A stretch of 64,000 nt of DNA from Ficedula albicollis (GCF_000247815.1 NC_021673.1:51840138-51904137); one strand, 5' to 3'; shown: positions 27,868 through 41,835, numbered from the stretch's first letter. Notes: generated by a model from the letters alone, not told the origin. A program made the numbers and translations.

Positions 27868-28037
27868 TTTACTCTTCTGACTCTGTTTCGCAGATGATGC
27901 TCACAAGCATTGACACAACGTGCATATACATCCAGGAGCAGGACAATGTGTCTTTACTCTTCTGACTCTGTTTCACAGATGATGCTCACAAGCATTGACA
28001 CAATGTGCATATACATCCAGGAGCAGGACAATGTGTT
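27868..28037 (+). repeat. Nested 85-bp tandem duplication inside the first 1.7-kb unit
   Basis: Sub-copy 1 (27868-27952) and sub-copy 2 (27953-28037) share tttactcttctgactctg and catccaggagcaggacaatg. The first has tttcgcag and acaacgtg where the second, and the single copy in the downstream unit, have tttcacag and acaatgtg. Confidence 0.93.
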
Positions 28038-28068
28038 CTTCAGTTTAGTTTTAAAAAGCATTCCCTAC

Positions 28069-28206
28069 AGCCTGGCAAGGGCAATTAACAGAGCTACAGT
28101 TTAAGAGGCATTTGAATAATGTCTTTAATACTACTATACTTTAATTTTTGGTCAACCCTGAATTGGTCAAGCAATTGGACTGTTGTAGGTCCCTTCCAGC
28201 TGTACT
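28069..28206 (+). mobile_element. CR1-like LINE 3' end (copy in first 1.7-kb unit)
   Basis: The stretch with aagaggcatttgaataatg, ggtcaaccctgaattggtca and gtaggtcccttccagctg matches the 3' end of a CR1 subfamily in plus orientation. It is followed by a T-rich tail rather than a clean octamer array. It is present twice because of the 1.7-kb duplication. How far the element extends upstream is unclear. Confidence 0.65.
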
Positions 28207-29720
28207 TTTTTTTTGTTTTGAACGGCAAAAGCAGCATTGATTGAAAGGTGAGGGCACCCTTATTAGCCACTAGAGAAGGACCATACAATGTCACCTTTAT
28301 GAGATGGAAAAACCTGAATTTATCCCTGTTTTAGAAGATTCAGGGAGAAGTCCACATCAGAGTGACCTAACTCTCCAAAGGTATGCTGATGAAGATTTGA
28401 GTCCAGATTTGAAACAGGATTTTGTCTAGAAACATAACTCTGTATAAGGATATAATATCTTCAAACTCCAAGGCTTGTTTCAACCTTATAAAAGCATTAC
28501 TATGAAGAGTTAAATTTGGTTTTTTTTCCTGTCAGTAATGTTGACTCTTTGATATGTGCCCTGCCTAATCAGGGAACACTGACCTTTGGCAGAGTGGAAA
28601 AAAGAATTTACTCACGGTAAGACTCCACTTGCCATGCCTAAAAAAAAAAAAAATATGCATCATCTTCACCCAGACTTCTGAGAAAAAGCAGAATAAATTG
28701 AACTGGGTCTGGAAGTAACTGCATTCTTAATATGTTTTATTTCAGACATTCAAGAAAAAAAAAATAGCGAGGCCCTTCAGGCTCCAAATCAATGGCATAT
28801 AGCCAAGACCTATAGTTTGAAACCTGCTAAATTCTTTTGTTTCATGAGAAAAAAAACCCTACCTGATTTCTCTAGTGGATAAGTCACTATGGACAAATGG
28901 ATCAATCACCACTTACAGGAATGCAAGAAAATAATGCTGGGCAAGAAACACACTCAGAAGTTTTTTTGACTGTTTGTTGTCCTATAGGCTTTTAGTCAAA
29001 GAAAATTATTGGACTGGATAGATGTCATCAGGGCACTACAAGTAGCTTTATCTCATTCTCCAGTTAGTTGCACCTGAAGGAGAGGTTGGACAGAAAGGTG
29101 AAAGGTGATAGTTCCTTCTTTGGATGGGGATACCATCAGGAAAGTTGAAGGTAAGGCAAAGGCTGGCAAGGCACTGTCCCAGGGTGGAAGTGCTCTTGGG
29201 AAATTTATGCTGCTCCAGGGAGGACTGAGAATTTATGAGCACTTCTAAAATGCTTGTAGGCCAACAGAGGCAGTATGAGAAACACATAGGATAAACTGAA
29301 AGCTGTGGTCTTGTCCCAGAGCTGTAATGACACCGGCCCTGTCTCCTGGATGTCCCTGTCACCTGCACTGCAGAGAGCTGTTCTCTGGGCTGGTCCTGTC
29401 AGACCTGGGTCATAGCTTCTCATGCAGAACTCTGGGCATAATAAAACATAACTGTTATGTTTCTCTATTCTACTCTGTCCACTTCTATTCTATTCCATTC
29501 CCTGTGCTCACCATGAGTCAAATAACAGTGCTAATATTTGTCTGAAATGCCAGTGGTCTCTGAAAGACGTAACACAAAGGTTACAACTGGAAACAAGATT
29601 TCACTTTACTCTTCTGACTCTGTTTCACAGATGATGCTCACAAGCATTGACACAATGTGCATATACATCCAGGAGCAGGACAATGTGTTCTTCAGTTTAG
29701 TTTTAAAAAGCATTCCCTAC

Positions 29721-29860
29721 AGCCTGGCAAGGGCAATTAACAGAGCTACAGTGTTTAAGAGGCATTTGAATAATGTCTTCAATACTACTATACTTTAATT
29801 TTCGGTCAACCCTGAATTGGTCAAGCAATTGGACTGTTGTAGGTCCCTTCCAGCTGTACT
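29721..29860 (+). mobile_element. CR1-like LINE 3' end (copy in second 1.7-kb unit)
   Basis: Same element as at 28069-28206, with an extra tg and a few substitutions (for example ttttcgg against tttttgg). Not an independent insertion. Confidence 0.65.
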
Positions 29861-31154
29861 TTTTTTTTGTTTTGAACGGCAAAAGCAGCATTGATTGAAA
29901 GGTGAGGGCACCCTTATTAGCCACTAGAGAAGGACCATACAATGTCACCTTTATGAGATGGAAAAACCTGAATTTATCCCTGTTTTAGAGGATTCAGGGA
30001 GAAGTCCACATCAGAGTGACCTAACTCTCCAAAGGTATGCTGATGAAGATTTGAGTCCAGATTTGAAACAGGATTTTGTCTAGAAACATAACTCTGTATA
30101 AGGATATAATATCTTCAAACTCCAAGGCTTGTTTCAACCTTATAAAAGCATTACTATGAAGAGTTAAATTTGGTTTTTTTTCCTGTCAGTAATGTTGACT
30201 CTTTGATATGTGCCCTGCCTAATCAGGGAACACTGACCTTTGGCAGAGTGGAAAAAAGAATTTACTCACGGTAAGACTCCACTTGCCATGCCTAAAAAAA
30301 AAAAAAATATGCATCATCTTCACCCAGACTTCTGAGAAAAAGCAGAATAAATTGAACTGGGTCTGAAAGTAACTGCATTCTTAATATATTTTATTTCAGA
30401 CATTCAAGAAAAAAAAATTGCGAGGCCCTTCAGGCTCCAAATCAATGGCATATAGCCAAGACCTATAGTTTGAAACCTGCTGAATTCTTTTGTTTCATGA
30501 GAAAAAAAACCCTACCTGATTTCTCTAGTGGATAAGTCACTATGGACAAATGGATCAATCACCACTTACAGGAATGCAAGAAAATAATGCTGGGCCTTCA
30601 TTCAGGCAAAAAAAAGATTAAAGGCAAGCCTATTGTGGTTAGACAAGTTTTCAACTGTAGTTATCTAAATGCATTCTTACTTTGTGAAAAAGCACACTCT
30701 AGCTCTGCTTCTGGTTTTGATGTTTTCAGATGGTTATTGAAGGATATGTTTCAAATCTCCATCTTCCTATTAACTGGTTACAGATCACTGTATGGAAGAT
30801 CCCTTCTGTGGTGTGTGTGGCAGCTGCTGGAAAACTGATTAGAAAACATTAGTCTGCTTTGTTTACACAACAGCCAGATCTGACTTTAAAAAACATTCAT
30901 CAAACCCTGCAAGATTTTATCTAATTTGGCCATAAATTCTGTTTATACACTAGGGGAGTATTTTCCTTCATTCAACAGCAAAAAGTAATTAAAATAATAT
31001 TTTCAAACAAGCCATCTCCTTACATTTTTCTAAAGGAAATGATGAATGATTAAAAAAAATATTCAAGCGTAATCAAAAACTCTGTAGGAATATGACTGAA
31101 CAAGCTGGTGGGTCATGCATTCATACAAAATATACTTGTTTTTCTCTAACTAAT

Positions 31155-31716
31155 TGTCATGGTTTAACCCCAGTCAGTAACCAAGCCACATGCAGAAACT
31201 CACTCATTCCCTTGCCAGCAAGATTGGGGAAAATCATGGCAGAGTAAAAGGTAGAAAACTCATGGGTTGATATAAAGATAGTTTGATAAAGAGAGCAAAA
31301 CAAAAAATTCAATCACCACTTCCCATGGGCAGGCAGGTGTTCAGCCATCTCCAGGAGAGCAGGGCCCCTCTGGTGTGATGGTTACTTGGGAAGACAAATG
31401 CCATCACCTCCAAGATCCCCCTCTTTCTCTTTCTCCTCCCCACTTGCTATACTGAACAAGATGCCATACGGTCTGGAAAGCCCCTTCGGTCAGTTTGGGT
31501 CACCTGCCCTGCCTGTGTCTCCTCCCAGCAGCACCAACTTTCTCATCAGTGTGGCTGCACAAGAAACAGAGGTGGCCCTGGCTCTGTGCAGGCCCTGCTC
31601 AGCAACAACAAAACCATCTTTTTATTATCAACCCTCTGTTCAGCACAAATACAAAACACAGCCCCACGCTAGCTGCTGTAAAGAAAATTAATTCTGCCAC
31701 AGCGGAAACCAGCACA
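31155..31716 (+). mobile_element. Solo LTR, ERVL-like avian endogenous retrovirus
   Basis: The element starts tgtcatggtttaacccc and ends accagcaca, giving the TG...CA ends of an LTR (562 bp). The flanking 5-mers are ctaat (31150-31154) and ctgat (31717-31721), a target-site duplication with one change. Internal landmarks are a tatactgaa box near 31448 and the cagcacaaatacaaaacaca stretch near 31640. I recognise this family as common in bird genomes; the ERVL assignment is from memory. No internal retroviral genes are present, so it is the product of LTR-LTR recombination. It lies antisense to CNTNAP2. Confidence 0.78.
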
Positions 31717-32037
31717 CTGATTATGCTTTCATTGCCAGCTAACAAATGAACCTGTAAAGAATACACATGGCTGTTGTACTTCTCAAAGCTGTAGTGCTTG
31801 AGAATATCTGCCAGTAGCCTCATTACAAGTGGAAAATAATGGTTTTTTTCATTTTTTTTTTTTTTTTACCAGATGCAAAAAGTTGAGAGAGGAAAGAAAC
31901 TCATATTGTATCAGATTAATAAAAAAGATGGAGAATAAAGCATAAACATTATTTTACGAAAAATTCCTTTTATGTCAAATCTTTCTGAAATATTTGATTT
32001 AGGAAAAAAAAGTAAAAATTAAACAATAAGGTATTTG

Positions 32038-32436
32038 GAAATAATTTTTTTTCTGTTTCAGCCTGAATTTTCTGATTTTAGAAGTTCATTTTTTAATGCA
32101 CTAAAACCAAAAAAAACAAACAAAAAAACCCAGAAAAAAACACTAAACAACAAACAACTTAAAAAAAATTATTTTAAAATTGAAGTGGTGTCTACTACCA
32201 AAAGAGGCCCATGCCTGTCAATGATAACAACTGAAGGTAATAAACAGAAATAATTTTTTTTCTGTTTCAGCCTGATTTTTCTGATTTTAGACTAAAACCA
32301 AAAAAACAAACAAAAAAAAACAGAAAAAAACACTAAACAACAAACAACTTAGAAAAAATTATTTTAAAATTGCAGTGGTATCTACTAACAAAAGAGGCCC
32401 ATGTCTGTCAATGATAACAACTGAAGGTAATAAACA
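32038..32436 (+). repeat. Tandem duplication, unit about 209 bp
   Basis: Copies are at 32038-32246 and 32247-32436, both from gaaataattttttttctg to ctgaaggtaataaaca. Copy 2 lacks about 20 bp after ctgattttag and differs in A-run lengths and a few bases. The unit contains an A-rich low-complexity stretch. Confidence 0.9.
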
Positions 32437-32999
32437 CACTGAATCATGTTCTCACTTATTTTTCATGCCAAAATATATGAACATGTATATAGGAACAATC
32501 ACAACTGTTCTTTCATTGAAAGACCATAGAGAAGAGCAATCTTTACTGAGAATACTTATAAAGACAGAGGGCATTTTTGGTCTTAGATTAAAAAACTCTA
32601 CTGTTAAATGACTAACATGACCTGAGACTATCTAGAGGATAAAAGGTGTCTGCTTTCATGACCTTAAGAAAAAAACCAAATCTCTTGTCTGAAAAAAAGG
32701 TAGAAAAAAAATACACTAACAAGGAAGCAAACTCACCAACAGAGCACAAATTCAACCAGATCTTTGAACTTTTGCAAAGGAAAAAGTTCACAGTTCTTTT
32801 CCCTCACTCTCCATAGTTTAGATATGAGTATTCATCCATGCACCTTTAATGTCAGAAGGAGAATATCAAGCTATGTTTGCCACTGATGAGCTGTGAAAGA
32901 TGAAGACTAAAAATCAAACACATAGGCCTAAATAGGTATAGAAGTTCCCAGGACTGAAATACTGAAATTTAAGAGAAAAGGGGAAAAACAGTTGGATGC

Positions 33000-35900
33000 T
33001 TAGGAGAACTCTCTACTATCCAAACCACTGACACAAAGAAAGCTTTTTGTAGCTCACAGCAACTTCTGCTAAATGATTCTATTAGTTCTGTTTTTCCCCC
33101 ACATTAAAATTCCAGTATATTCAAATAACTGCCACTTACAGCAAGTTAGTAAAGTTTCTAGAAATATTATATGATTCCCCAAATGAACACTTCAAAATTA
33201 TTCTACCTCTCTGACAGTTAATATTTTTATGAAGTTTCATCTTTTAGGTGGACAGAAAAATCTGACCAGGAAACTTAGTGACACATTTATTGTAAGTAAT
33301 AGAATATCATAGGAAGAGCCAGGAAATTTTATTCAGATTACTGGACTACATAATTACCTTCACCATTTAGGCTTAAATTCACACACATACCAAAATTGTA
33401 AGAGCAGAAATAAGTATGCATACATATTTATTAACACATTATTATTTATTTTATTTTATTTACCACAGGTATTTCAACAGGAATAATGACGCTTCAAGGG
33501 ACTTCGGACCATCCTTTCTTTTTATGCTATATGTTGGTGAAGCAAAATGTCCAGGGTATACCTCTGAATCTGGACAAGGGAAACTTGATAAGATTCAACA
33601 AAAGGGAAATAAAGCAGGTCTCTCATCTACCTTAAACAGTCATTTTGTTATTTGGATGCAACAGATTATTCCAGACAATATGGAAGTTTCTCTTTTAAGT
33701 GTGTATGGCAACCATGGGAGACATCGAGTGACACATGGATAGTTAGTTACTGCCCGTAGCATGAAACTGAGCTAAGCAGATTTCAAATAAGTCCATTTCC
33801 TAGCACCTAAGTATAGTTGATTGCAGAATTAACTGTCAAAGGAAACAGTGTTTTAACTCAAAGTCACTGCAGGCAAACAAGATTAACTACAACAACCAGA
33901 AGACCTGTTTAGCCCACAGGTTTTACCACTTCAGTACTTCCTAATCAGTTCTTGCAAATATGCATTTGGCTCACTCCTTAAAAGCACCTCCAAATCTTAT
34001 CTTAGTTCTTGTAACATGTTTCTATGACCTAATTTTTTTCACTTTACAATTTGTAGAGCAAATGCTCACCATAAAAAATTCATCATTATTTCATTTATAA
34101 CCACAGGACTGGGCTTACTATTTTTCCTTCTTTTCTCTCCCTCTCTGAAACAACAACAACAACAAAAAGTTTCCTGTTGGAAAACTGAAACAGCAACATT
34201 TGGCACAGCAGTACACATAGTAGAGCTAATGTGAAAAAGAACAAATTTACAAATACAGGTCATGTGACATTTGTTCAGTCCCGCTGCTTCCTAAGTATTA
34301 GCAAATAGAACTGGTCAGTGAATGTAAACAGCTTGGCTTGCAGCCATTTATGGAGCTATATAATTGTTCCTGTCACCTATTTGCCTTGAGTACATTCAAT
34401 ATTTGCATGGCTTTCTGCCATTTCCAGGTGTTGGTTTTTTTCAAGTACATCCTACAATTCAGGAGTCATGTGGAACTTGAAAATTTTCACCATCAGATGT
34501 TCTATTGCATCAAAAAGAAACAAATATACTGTTTAGATCCAGAAAATCAGCACAGCCATATAAAAATTCCTGTATGAATAAAGGCATCAGGAGTGTTTTC
34601 CACTCATAGGATTTCATGACCCAGAAGGCCTCTTACAGTTACCTTGAAAAGCATAGCCAAAGCCTATGCAATAATATGTTTATTGCCTTTTTTTCGTAGG
34701 CATTCATCTGCCACAGGGTGGAGATTAAGGGAACTATTCATATGGCAATGATCCTGCAGGAGCTTATTATGATCTTCATGAATCAGTAGCAAAAGTATTA
34801 TATTGTAGTTTTCATGGCCTCCAGATGCCACGGCTTTGCTGCCTGTCTCAAAAATTCATGCAAGTGAACATGGTGGAAGATCCATGTCACGTGCCACTGC
34901 TCTCTATCTCCAAAAGAGCGCAAATAAAATTCAGCCATCAGTTTTCATTTAACTGATTTCAGTGCATATTTTGACTTTGGTTATATTGCTTTCTTTGTGA
35001 CTTCCTTTTAGATATATGAGGTTACTTCAAGTGTAAAGACCCTTTTCCGCTTTATGGTTTATAAAATTCATAATTTTAAAATCAAAGCTAAAAGTCCCAG
35101 TGACCAAAAAGTGTTTTTTATGTTATATATTGGTCTATTTGTTGTGATTTTTCGAGCTTATTTTGCTCATGAAAAGCAGTGACCAAGAAGAGTTTTTTAT
35201 GTTATATATTGGTCTATTTGTTGGGATTTTTCGAGCTTATTTTGGTCATGCAATTTCTCCATTAATTTAGCTATTAAGCAAGTTGTTTACCTAAGTTTAA
35301 TACTTTTTTTTTTTTTTTTAAATAATATATATTCAGTTTTCCACTATAGAAAAAGAAACAAAACAAATATCATTCTGAAGTCTGTTGTAGAGTAAGGCTC
35401 TAATTTTTTTTTGGTGACTTCTGTGAACTCTTCTGTTAGAAGATTAGAAGACAACCCCACAGACCTCATTTACACAAAATACAGAGATGAAATTTAAAAG
35501 ACAGAATAGATTTTAACTTTAAGCAAACCAAAACTAAAAGAAGAAGATTTGGTAATGCTATTAACTTCTTCAGGGTACAGATTTGAAACCTAATTGCTCT
35601 CTGGAAAAAAACATCTCTTTTAAACTTGATTTGCTGAGCAAAAAAGGACATGGATTTCACCCTTTGTACAAAAGAGTTAAATGCATATCTTATATGCATA
35701 TACAAACAAAATAGGAACCAGAAATATGGCAAGTAGTGACCTGATGTTTGAATAAGCAGTTCAATATCAGGAAGCGTTTTTCTTAAAGGTCTGAGGCTAA
35801 TGACCAGGTTGCAGTAATGTGCAAAGAAAGAGCTTTTACAGTCACTGTGCATGGCTTCACAATCTAAGAAGGGAAGCCTTCTGAAATTAAACAAGGGTGT

Positions 35901-37236
35901 GCAATGTGAGAAAATCTGATTTTTGTCTCTAAAGATATCTAAATAAAAGAATATGATAATTTATTAACTGACATAAAAATTAAAATTGTGATGAATTGGG
36001 CAGTCTTTTATTTATGTAATAGTTTCAAAAATTGGGGCAGATTTGACTATAAGCCTTTTTTTTTAATCAGGCTTTTTAGATTGGTGATTATCTAAAGGGT
36101 TATTTCCTTAAATGACAGCAGGATTAATCTGCAAATCATACTGGATAATGGCAGTGCTTATATTTATATGGAAATATATGCACTTCTATTTAAAAGGTTA
36201 GAAACTTGGCCTCTGCCAAAGGACACATCTACATGGAAAGGTGCAGCATTTACACCTGGATCCAAATAATTTGTTTGAAGACAACTGGCAATTTGTAAGC
36301 AGTACTCCCTGGTTACAGTATCCATACCAAAAGGGCTGCCTTCCTCTCTCTTTACACAGTGATTTTTTTTGTTTTTCTTCTCAACCGCTCTGCTGCTTTC
36401 TACTGATACCATTTTGTGAGCAGCCCAGTTCCTGCATGTAAAAACCACACTGCATTGTAGCAGAGATGTTGAAAAAAAAAAGTCCCCTTCACATAAAACC
36501 AGAATGTATATATTTTTGATCTTACATTTTAAAATTTTCCAATGATTACTGAAATAATTTCTAATACAAACAGACTAGTAATTCTCTTCCAGTAAAATTA
36601 TGGAATTATATTGGGTCATGTTAATTCTTCTGTGAAGACATATTTTATCAGTATTTTTATGGTTCCATACATTGTGTCCTTGGCAGATGCTTTTTATTCT
36701 CTCCCAAAAGTTCAGCAAGCAAGCAACTTTTCATCAAACAACTAAAATAATTTTGTCAGCAAGCTGTGCTTTACTTTTTCTCACATTTACTTTAAGCTGC
36801 TAAAAGTATCTTGTTGCATACCTACAGCATTTTGTCTATTCATTTCATCAATATGTAGCATTTTTATGTGTAAATATTACAGCAAATATCACGGGGTTTC
36901 TTGTTTGATTCTGCTACATTTTATTCTGTTAAAGAGAGTTATATTTGACAGTAAACTAGATGTTGGTTTCTTGTATCAAACCCTGAATTTGCATTTGATG
37001 TACAAGCAAGGAGGTGTACTTAGAAGCAAGTATTTATTATGCTGGAAAATTAGCCATGCTGTAGTGTTTGGTAGAATTAAAACAGCACATAACACATTTT
37101 AGCAGTATGATGGTAAACACTTGTTTATTAAGAGCCCTGTACTGAATAATCAGAGTAGTACCTGGAACTTCAGAAGCTCAATTCTCTTTTAGTAAGAATT
37201 ACCTTAGTGTAACCTGCAGTTCCTCAGGCAACAGAT
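33000..37236. other. Intronic sequence, little recognised
   Basis: It contains the 79-bp duplication at 35.1 kb and some T runs. The 142-codon minus-strand frame at 35466-35894 has no domain, signal or splice context and looks like chance. Confidence 0.6.
35098..35250 (+). repeat. Tandem duplication, unit 79 bp
   Basis: Copies at 35098-35176 and 35177-35250 share tatgttatatattggtctat and tttttcgagcttatttt, with about four substitutions. Confidence 0.94.
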
Positions 37237-37540
37237 ATCATAGAAACATGGAGCAGTTTGGATTGGAAGGGACCTTTAAAGGCCATCTAGTTCAATCCCT
37301 CTGCAATTATCGGACATGTTTTCAACTAGATCAGGTTCCTCAGAGCCCCAACCAACCCGAGTTTAAATGTTTCCATGGATGGAGCATCCACCACCTCTCT
37401 GGTGTGTTCTAGCATGCTCATTTTAATAAATATCTTCCTTATATCTAATCTAAATTGACCCCCTATTAGTTTAAAACCATTATGCTTTGACTTATTGCAG
37501 CAGGTCCTGCTCTTGTATTTTTACAAATATTTCAAACAAC
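37237..37540 (-). mobile_element. CR1 LINE 3'-end fragment
   Basis: It starts atcatagaaacatggagc, then ttggaagggacctttaaagg (37263-37282), the hallmark antisense CR1 3' end. Further on are catccaccacctctctgg and the cttccttatatctaatcta stretch. It is 5'-truncated and more diverged than a young copy. Its orientation matches the host gene. Confidence 0.88.
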
Positions 37541-38539
37541 CATGTGTATCCCCAGTATGGCATCACCAATATCACAGCACGTTTGATTTGATTTCTCAGC
37601 TAAGTTCCTGCAGCTGTTGGGAAATCCACTGATTTATTACACATTTTAAAAACATTCATTGTATGGAAATAAGAAAGATAATATCAAAACTCTATTCTTC
37701 ATGGTTCTACTGGTGTTGAAGGAAAGTATGGAGTCCTTTAACTATCTAATCAAATGAAAAAAGCAACTGAAATCACAGCTATTTTTTGCTAGTCAGAATG
37801 GCAAAGGGCTCCAATAGGTCTTATGTCACCCAATGAAGTCAATGATGAGTCTTCTTTACTTTATTCTAAAGTTTGGTTATTAAAAGACAAATCTCAAGTA
37901 ACACGTTCCAGCTAAAATACTAACAAGTCCAGGATAATGACTAAAAAATGCATAGACATAGGATATAATAAACTCAGTTTTGCAGGTTTGCAGACTTAAA
38001 CACTGCCTGGATTGAATTTAAGGATGGGCATTAGAAACTAATTTCTTAAAGCATTGTCAGGTCTGCTCTTTACAGAAACACTTCTACCATTGCTCAGCCG
38101 TATTTCAGAAGAAATTCTGAAGTCACATTCAAATCCTCAAATATCTCAGAAAAATGTGTTTAGACAACCTGGGCTATTCTGATAGAATTCTTATTTATTG
38201 CTTTAATTTTACCTCTTGTACCAGGCAATAAATTACATCCAGTTTCCATTTTATCTGTCAAGACCCAACATGATATTTGTTTGAATACGATCTCTTCCTC
38301 AAATGTCCCAATCTAGCTTATACAATAGCCAAAGCCTTCTACAACAGAAAACACGAAGATGAAAAGGAGCAACTTCAAAGTGCTACAGGAAATTCCAACG
38401 TTGCATCTTCCAGAGAAGAACAAACTATCAATTCAAAATTAAAGTTCCAAGAAATATTTCATGAAGCCCTGGGTAACACAACTAGCAATCCTGGAACTAA
38501 GCTAAAAATCTTTGACATCTGGATTTAATCCAAAATTCA

Positions 38540-38740
<201 letters not shown>

Positions 38741-38775
38741 CTAAGGGAAAGAACAAAAAAAAAAATCAATTCTAG
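38741..38775 (-). promoter_or_regulatory. CNTNAP2: Splice acceptor and polypyrimidine tract of the CNTNAP2 exon
   Basis: Read on the minus strand there is a long T run, then gttctttcccttag directly before the exon. A plausible branch-point A lies just upstream in the ctagaattgat context. The site fits a strong constitutive U2-type acceptor. Confidence 0.85.
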
Positions 38776-40942
38776 TGCCTATATGGTTGGCATCTGAAGA
38801 AATACATATAAAATCCTATAATAAGTATCAATAGTGGAGCAAAAAAACCAAAGAACAATGATTACTGTTGCAAACTATAATCATCAAAACATTGAAAGAG
38901 ATAAAATTTTTTTTTTTTTTCTTACAGTTATAGAAATGGCTAATTACATGTTCAGACACTACTTATTCAAAAAAGAGATCTTAGAATAATTATTTTGTGC
39001 CATGCATAGTAGAATAAGGTAGTGGTAGATGTCAGGAAGATGCACGGGATCCCTTCTTTGGTGGACTCACAAAATTATAGCATGTTAACAGTTACATTCA
39101 CCTTAATTTTTTTGTACCGCAGCTATTGATGTGCTAAATGATGATGATGGCACTCCAAAATAAGTTAGTAAGAGACATTAGTTAGTGTCTTTGAAGTACT
39201 TATATATTTGAGTGGTAAAAGGAAGTGAACAGTTCTCTCTCCTGAGCTGAAGAGAAGACAAAGGAAAGCATACACTGAACGATGACAAAAATTCCTTCTG
39301 AGCATCAGCCTGTTTTCTTGTTCTAGAAATCACAGAACTTCATGGAGGGAATAAAAATTTTGACTCCTTAAAAAATGCATATTTTACTGAGCATACAAGG
39401 TAATGCTCCATAGTTCAAGAGCAAATCAAATTCCATTTGGGAATGTTGTAATTTTATGGTGCTTGGTACAATCTTATCAAAACCCTATTAAATGTAGAGG
39501 TTTGCTGGTTGTTTTTGTTTAGGCTTATTTGGTTTTTTTAAAACTTCCTAGAAGTGTTATGGTGAAAGACATTAAATTTTCTACATAATTTAATTAAATT
39601 ATTGATGAAAAAGATTTTCAAACAGAAAAGTATTTTTTGTAGCTCTCCAGACTTTGTACCCTGACTTGTGCTTTACCAGTCCTTTTTGAGAAGGGGAACT
39701 GATCCCAGCAGGTACCTGGCATTTCAAGGGTTCCTGTTGCTATATGAATCAGTAACTTCTGCTGAATGCATAAACATAGTCAACAGAGAATAAGTTAGTC
39801 CCAGATTAATAAAACACATTCCATTTAGTCTCCAGCAGGACAGTATCTTTTAAACATAGCCTTCATTTAAATAAATGGGGAACAGTAATACACACTTTGT
39901 GGATAATGCAAATACCAGGCTGAAATCCATTATTAGAAGACTGAAAAATCAATTTATAGGACCTTGAAAATTACGCACAATTTCTGTAAGATCTCCTTTT
40001 CTGGCCAATAGGATTTAAAAGTTCATCTCTAACAGAAGATTTTTTTTAGACAGGGAGTGAATGTCTGGCTAAAAAAATAAAATAAAATATAGAATTTTAC
40101 AATAAGAAACCTCCTTCCAAAACTACTTTTTTCCAGAAAAAAGTGTAAATACCTATATAAATTAAACAAGTTTTTCAGATTATTGATATCATTAAATCAT
40201 TTAAATATTATTGCCAGATATCATGCTTTTTCTTTAACCCAAACTGGGAAAATTATCAAAATGGCTTACTTATCTGTAAAATGCTGTCGCATGAGCCCAG
40301 CTTCAAAATTCTCTGTTCTATAAACCATTTCTCTTCTTGTATTGGATACTGACTTCTGTAAGCTGCTTCATATTTCAGCTCACATTGCAATAAAAAGACT
40401 GGGAATGTTATTAGCCACAACCACGTTTCTCAAAGGTAGTGCTCCACAGGACAGCAACAGAGTAAGAATGAAAAACATAAGAAAATAAGTCCCCAAATCC
40501 CTTCTAAACAGTGTTTTTGAACATATATTGAATGGGGCTTTCAAACATATTCACCAAGACTTTTGTAATTCCTTAAGAGGAAACTCTGTTTAGCTCCAAA
40601 TAATTTTCAAAATTTAACAGGGGAGGTTTATAGGAGAGATAATGTATTTCTAACAGGCCAACTAGTAAAGTTTAAAATTAATTAATTTAATAAATAATCA
40701 ATCATTCAGCAGAATATTCAGCAAAAATTGTGTGATTTTTAAATTTCACTTTGGCTTTACCAATATGCTTCAGCCACCCCACTGTACATGGGGACAGCGG
40801 AGAGACACTCAATATAAATCTCTCTACACAGCTAAAGAATCTAGAGAAAAGTGAAGATAAGGGTTTGGAAAATTTGGAAGCAAAGCTATGGAAAATTAAG
40901 ATGCAGACTCAATTTTTTATCCTGTACTTAAAGAACAACTAC

Positions 40943-40985
40943 ATTCTAATCAATAATTAATATCTAATTCTAATCAATAATTAAA
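40943..40985 (+). repeat. Short tandem repeat, unit 24 bp
   Basis: attctaatcaataattaa occurs at 40943 and 40967. It is AT-rich and could be simple slippage. Confidence 0.85.
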
Positions 40986-41835
40986 AATAGTAGAGCTAAA
41001 TTATAAATTCATAGAAGTATTGTAATGAAAGCACACAGCTTAACAGTAGTGTGTAAGGAGAACTGGACAGAATGGTTTTAGTTTCCTGTAATAGGACAGT
41101 GTGCAACAGTTTTACAGTACTCAATTCTGTGGACAAAGATAGAGCATTACAAAATCTCCTTTGGGAAAATTCTTTTTACAATAAAGGATTAAAAAGAATT
41201 TCTCAACATTAAAGAATTTTTCTCTGAAATAAGGAGGCACAAAAATGCCTGAAATGTTATTAAGTGAACAAAAGTGGAAGCTTTCATACTTTTACCAAAG
41301 AGCAAAAATGATGGAAGGATGGTGGTTAGATTCTCAACCAGATAAACAAAAATGTGTCTGCAGTCTCTCAGCTCTCTGTTAAGCAGAGAAAAAAGCCCTG
41401 TACTTCACTGAAGAACATCATCACATATATACCAGAGAATCTAGCTAGGTTAAGGGGAAAATTAATTCGTCACCTCAATTCAGGTGAAGAATTCTCCATC
41501 CAAATTAATGATCTATTCAGAGACAAGTACATAAATTGCTTCAGCATAGTCTCTTTCTAGGATGAAGTAAAAATAGGGCAATCCATGGAATAGTAGGATG
41601 TTATTTCTTTTCCTTCTTTTCCTGAGGAACTACTAAATTTTTGCATAACTTTCTTTAATTACTAGCACTTTTTTTTTCACCACTTTGATTTTACACTCGC
41701 TGTTATACTCTTGATAGCTCTTTTTCGCCTTTTTATCAAAGGAAGAAAAAATTTATGTGTCTGAATTTCTGAAAAAAGCATCTATGCTTCTAGCTTGTTT
41801 CAGGTTGCAACGCAAGCGTGTATTCTATCACCATC

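Larger units (their letters stand above)
27205..30595 (+). repeat. Large tandem duplication, units 1737 and 1654 bp
   Basis: Copy 1 is 27205-28941 and copy 2 is 28942-30595. Both begin caagaaacacactcagaag and the second ends at ataatgctgggc. They differ by a handful of substitutions, a 2-bp indel and a nested 85-bp duplication found only in copy 1. Each unit contains a CR1 3' end. The 106-codon minus-strand frame seen in both is preserved only because the copies are nearly identical, and it has no recognisable domain. Confidence 0.95.

Noticed and set aside
27311..29368. Identical 106-codon minus-strand frames at 27311-27631 and 29048-29368, suggesting a conserved duplicated gene
   Set aside because: The conservation equals that of the whole 1.7-kb duplicated block, including non-coding parts, so it gives no evidence of selection.
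35466..35894. 142-codon minus-strand frame
   Set aside because: No domain, compositional signal, splice sites or repeated copy supports it; length is compatible with chance in 64 kb of AT-rich sequence.
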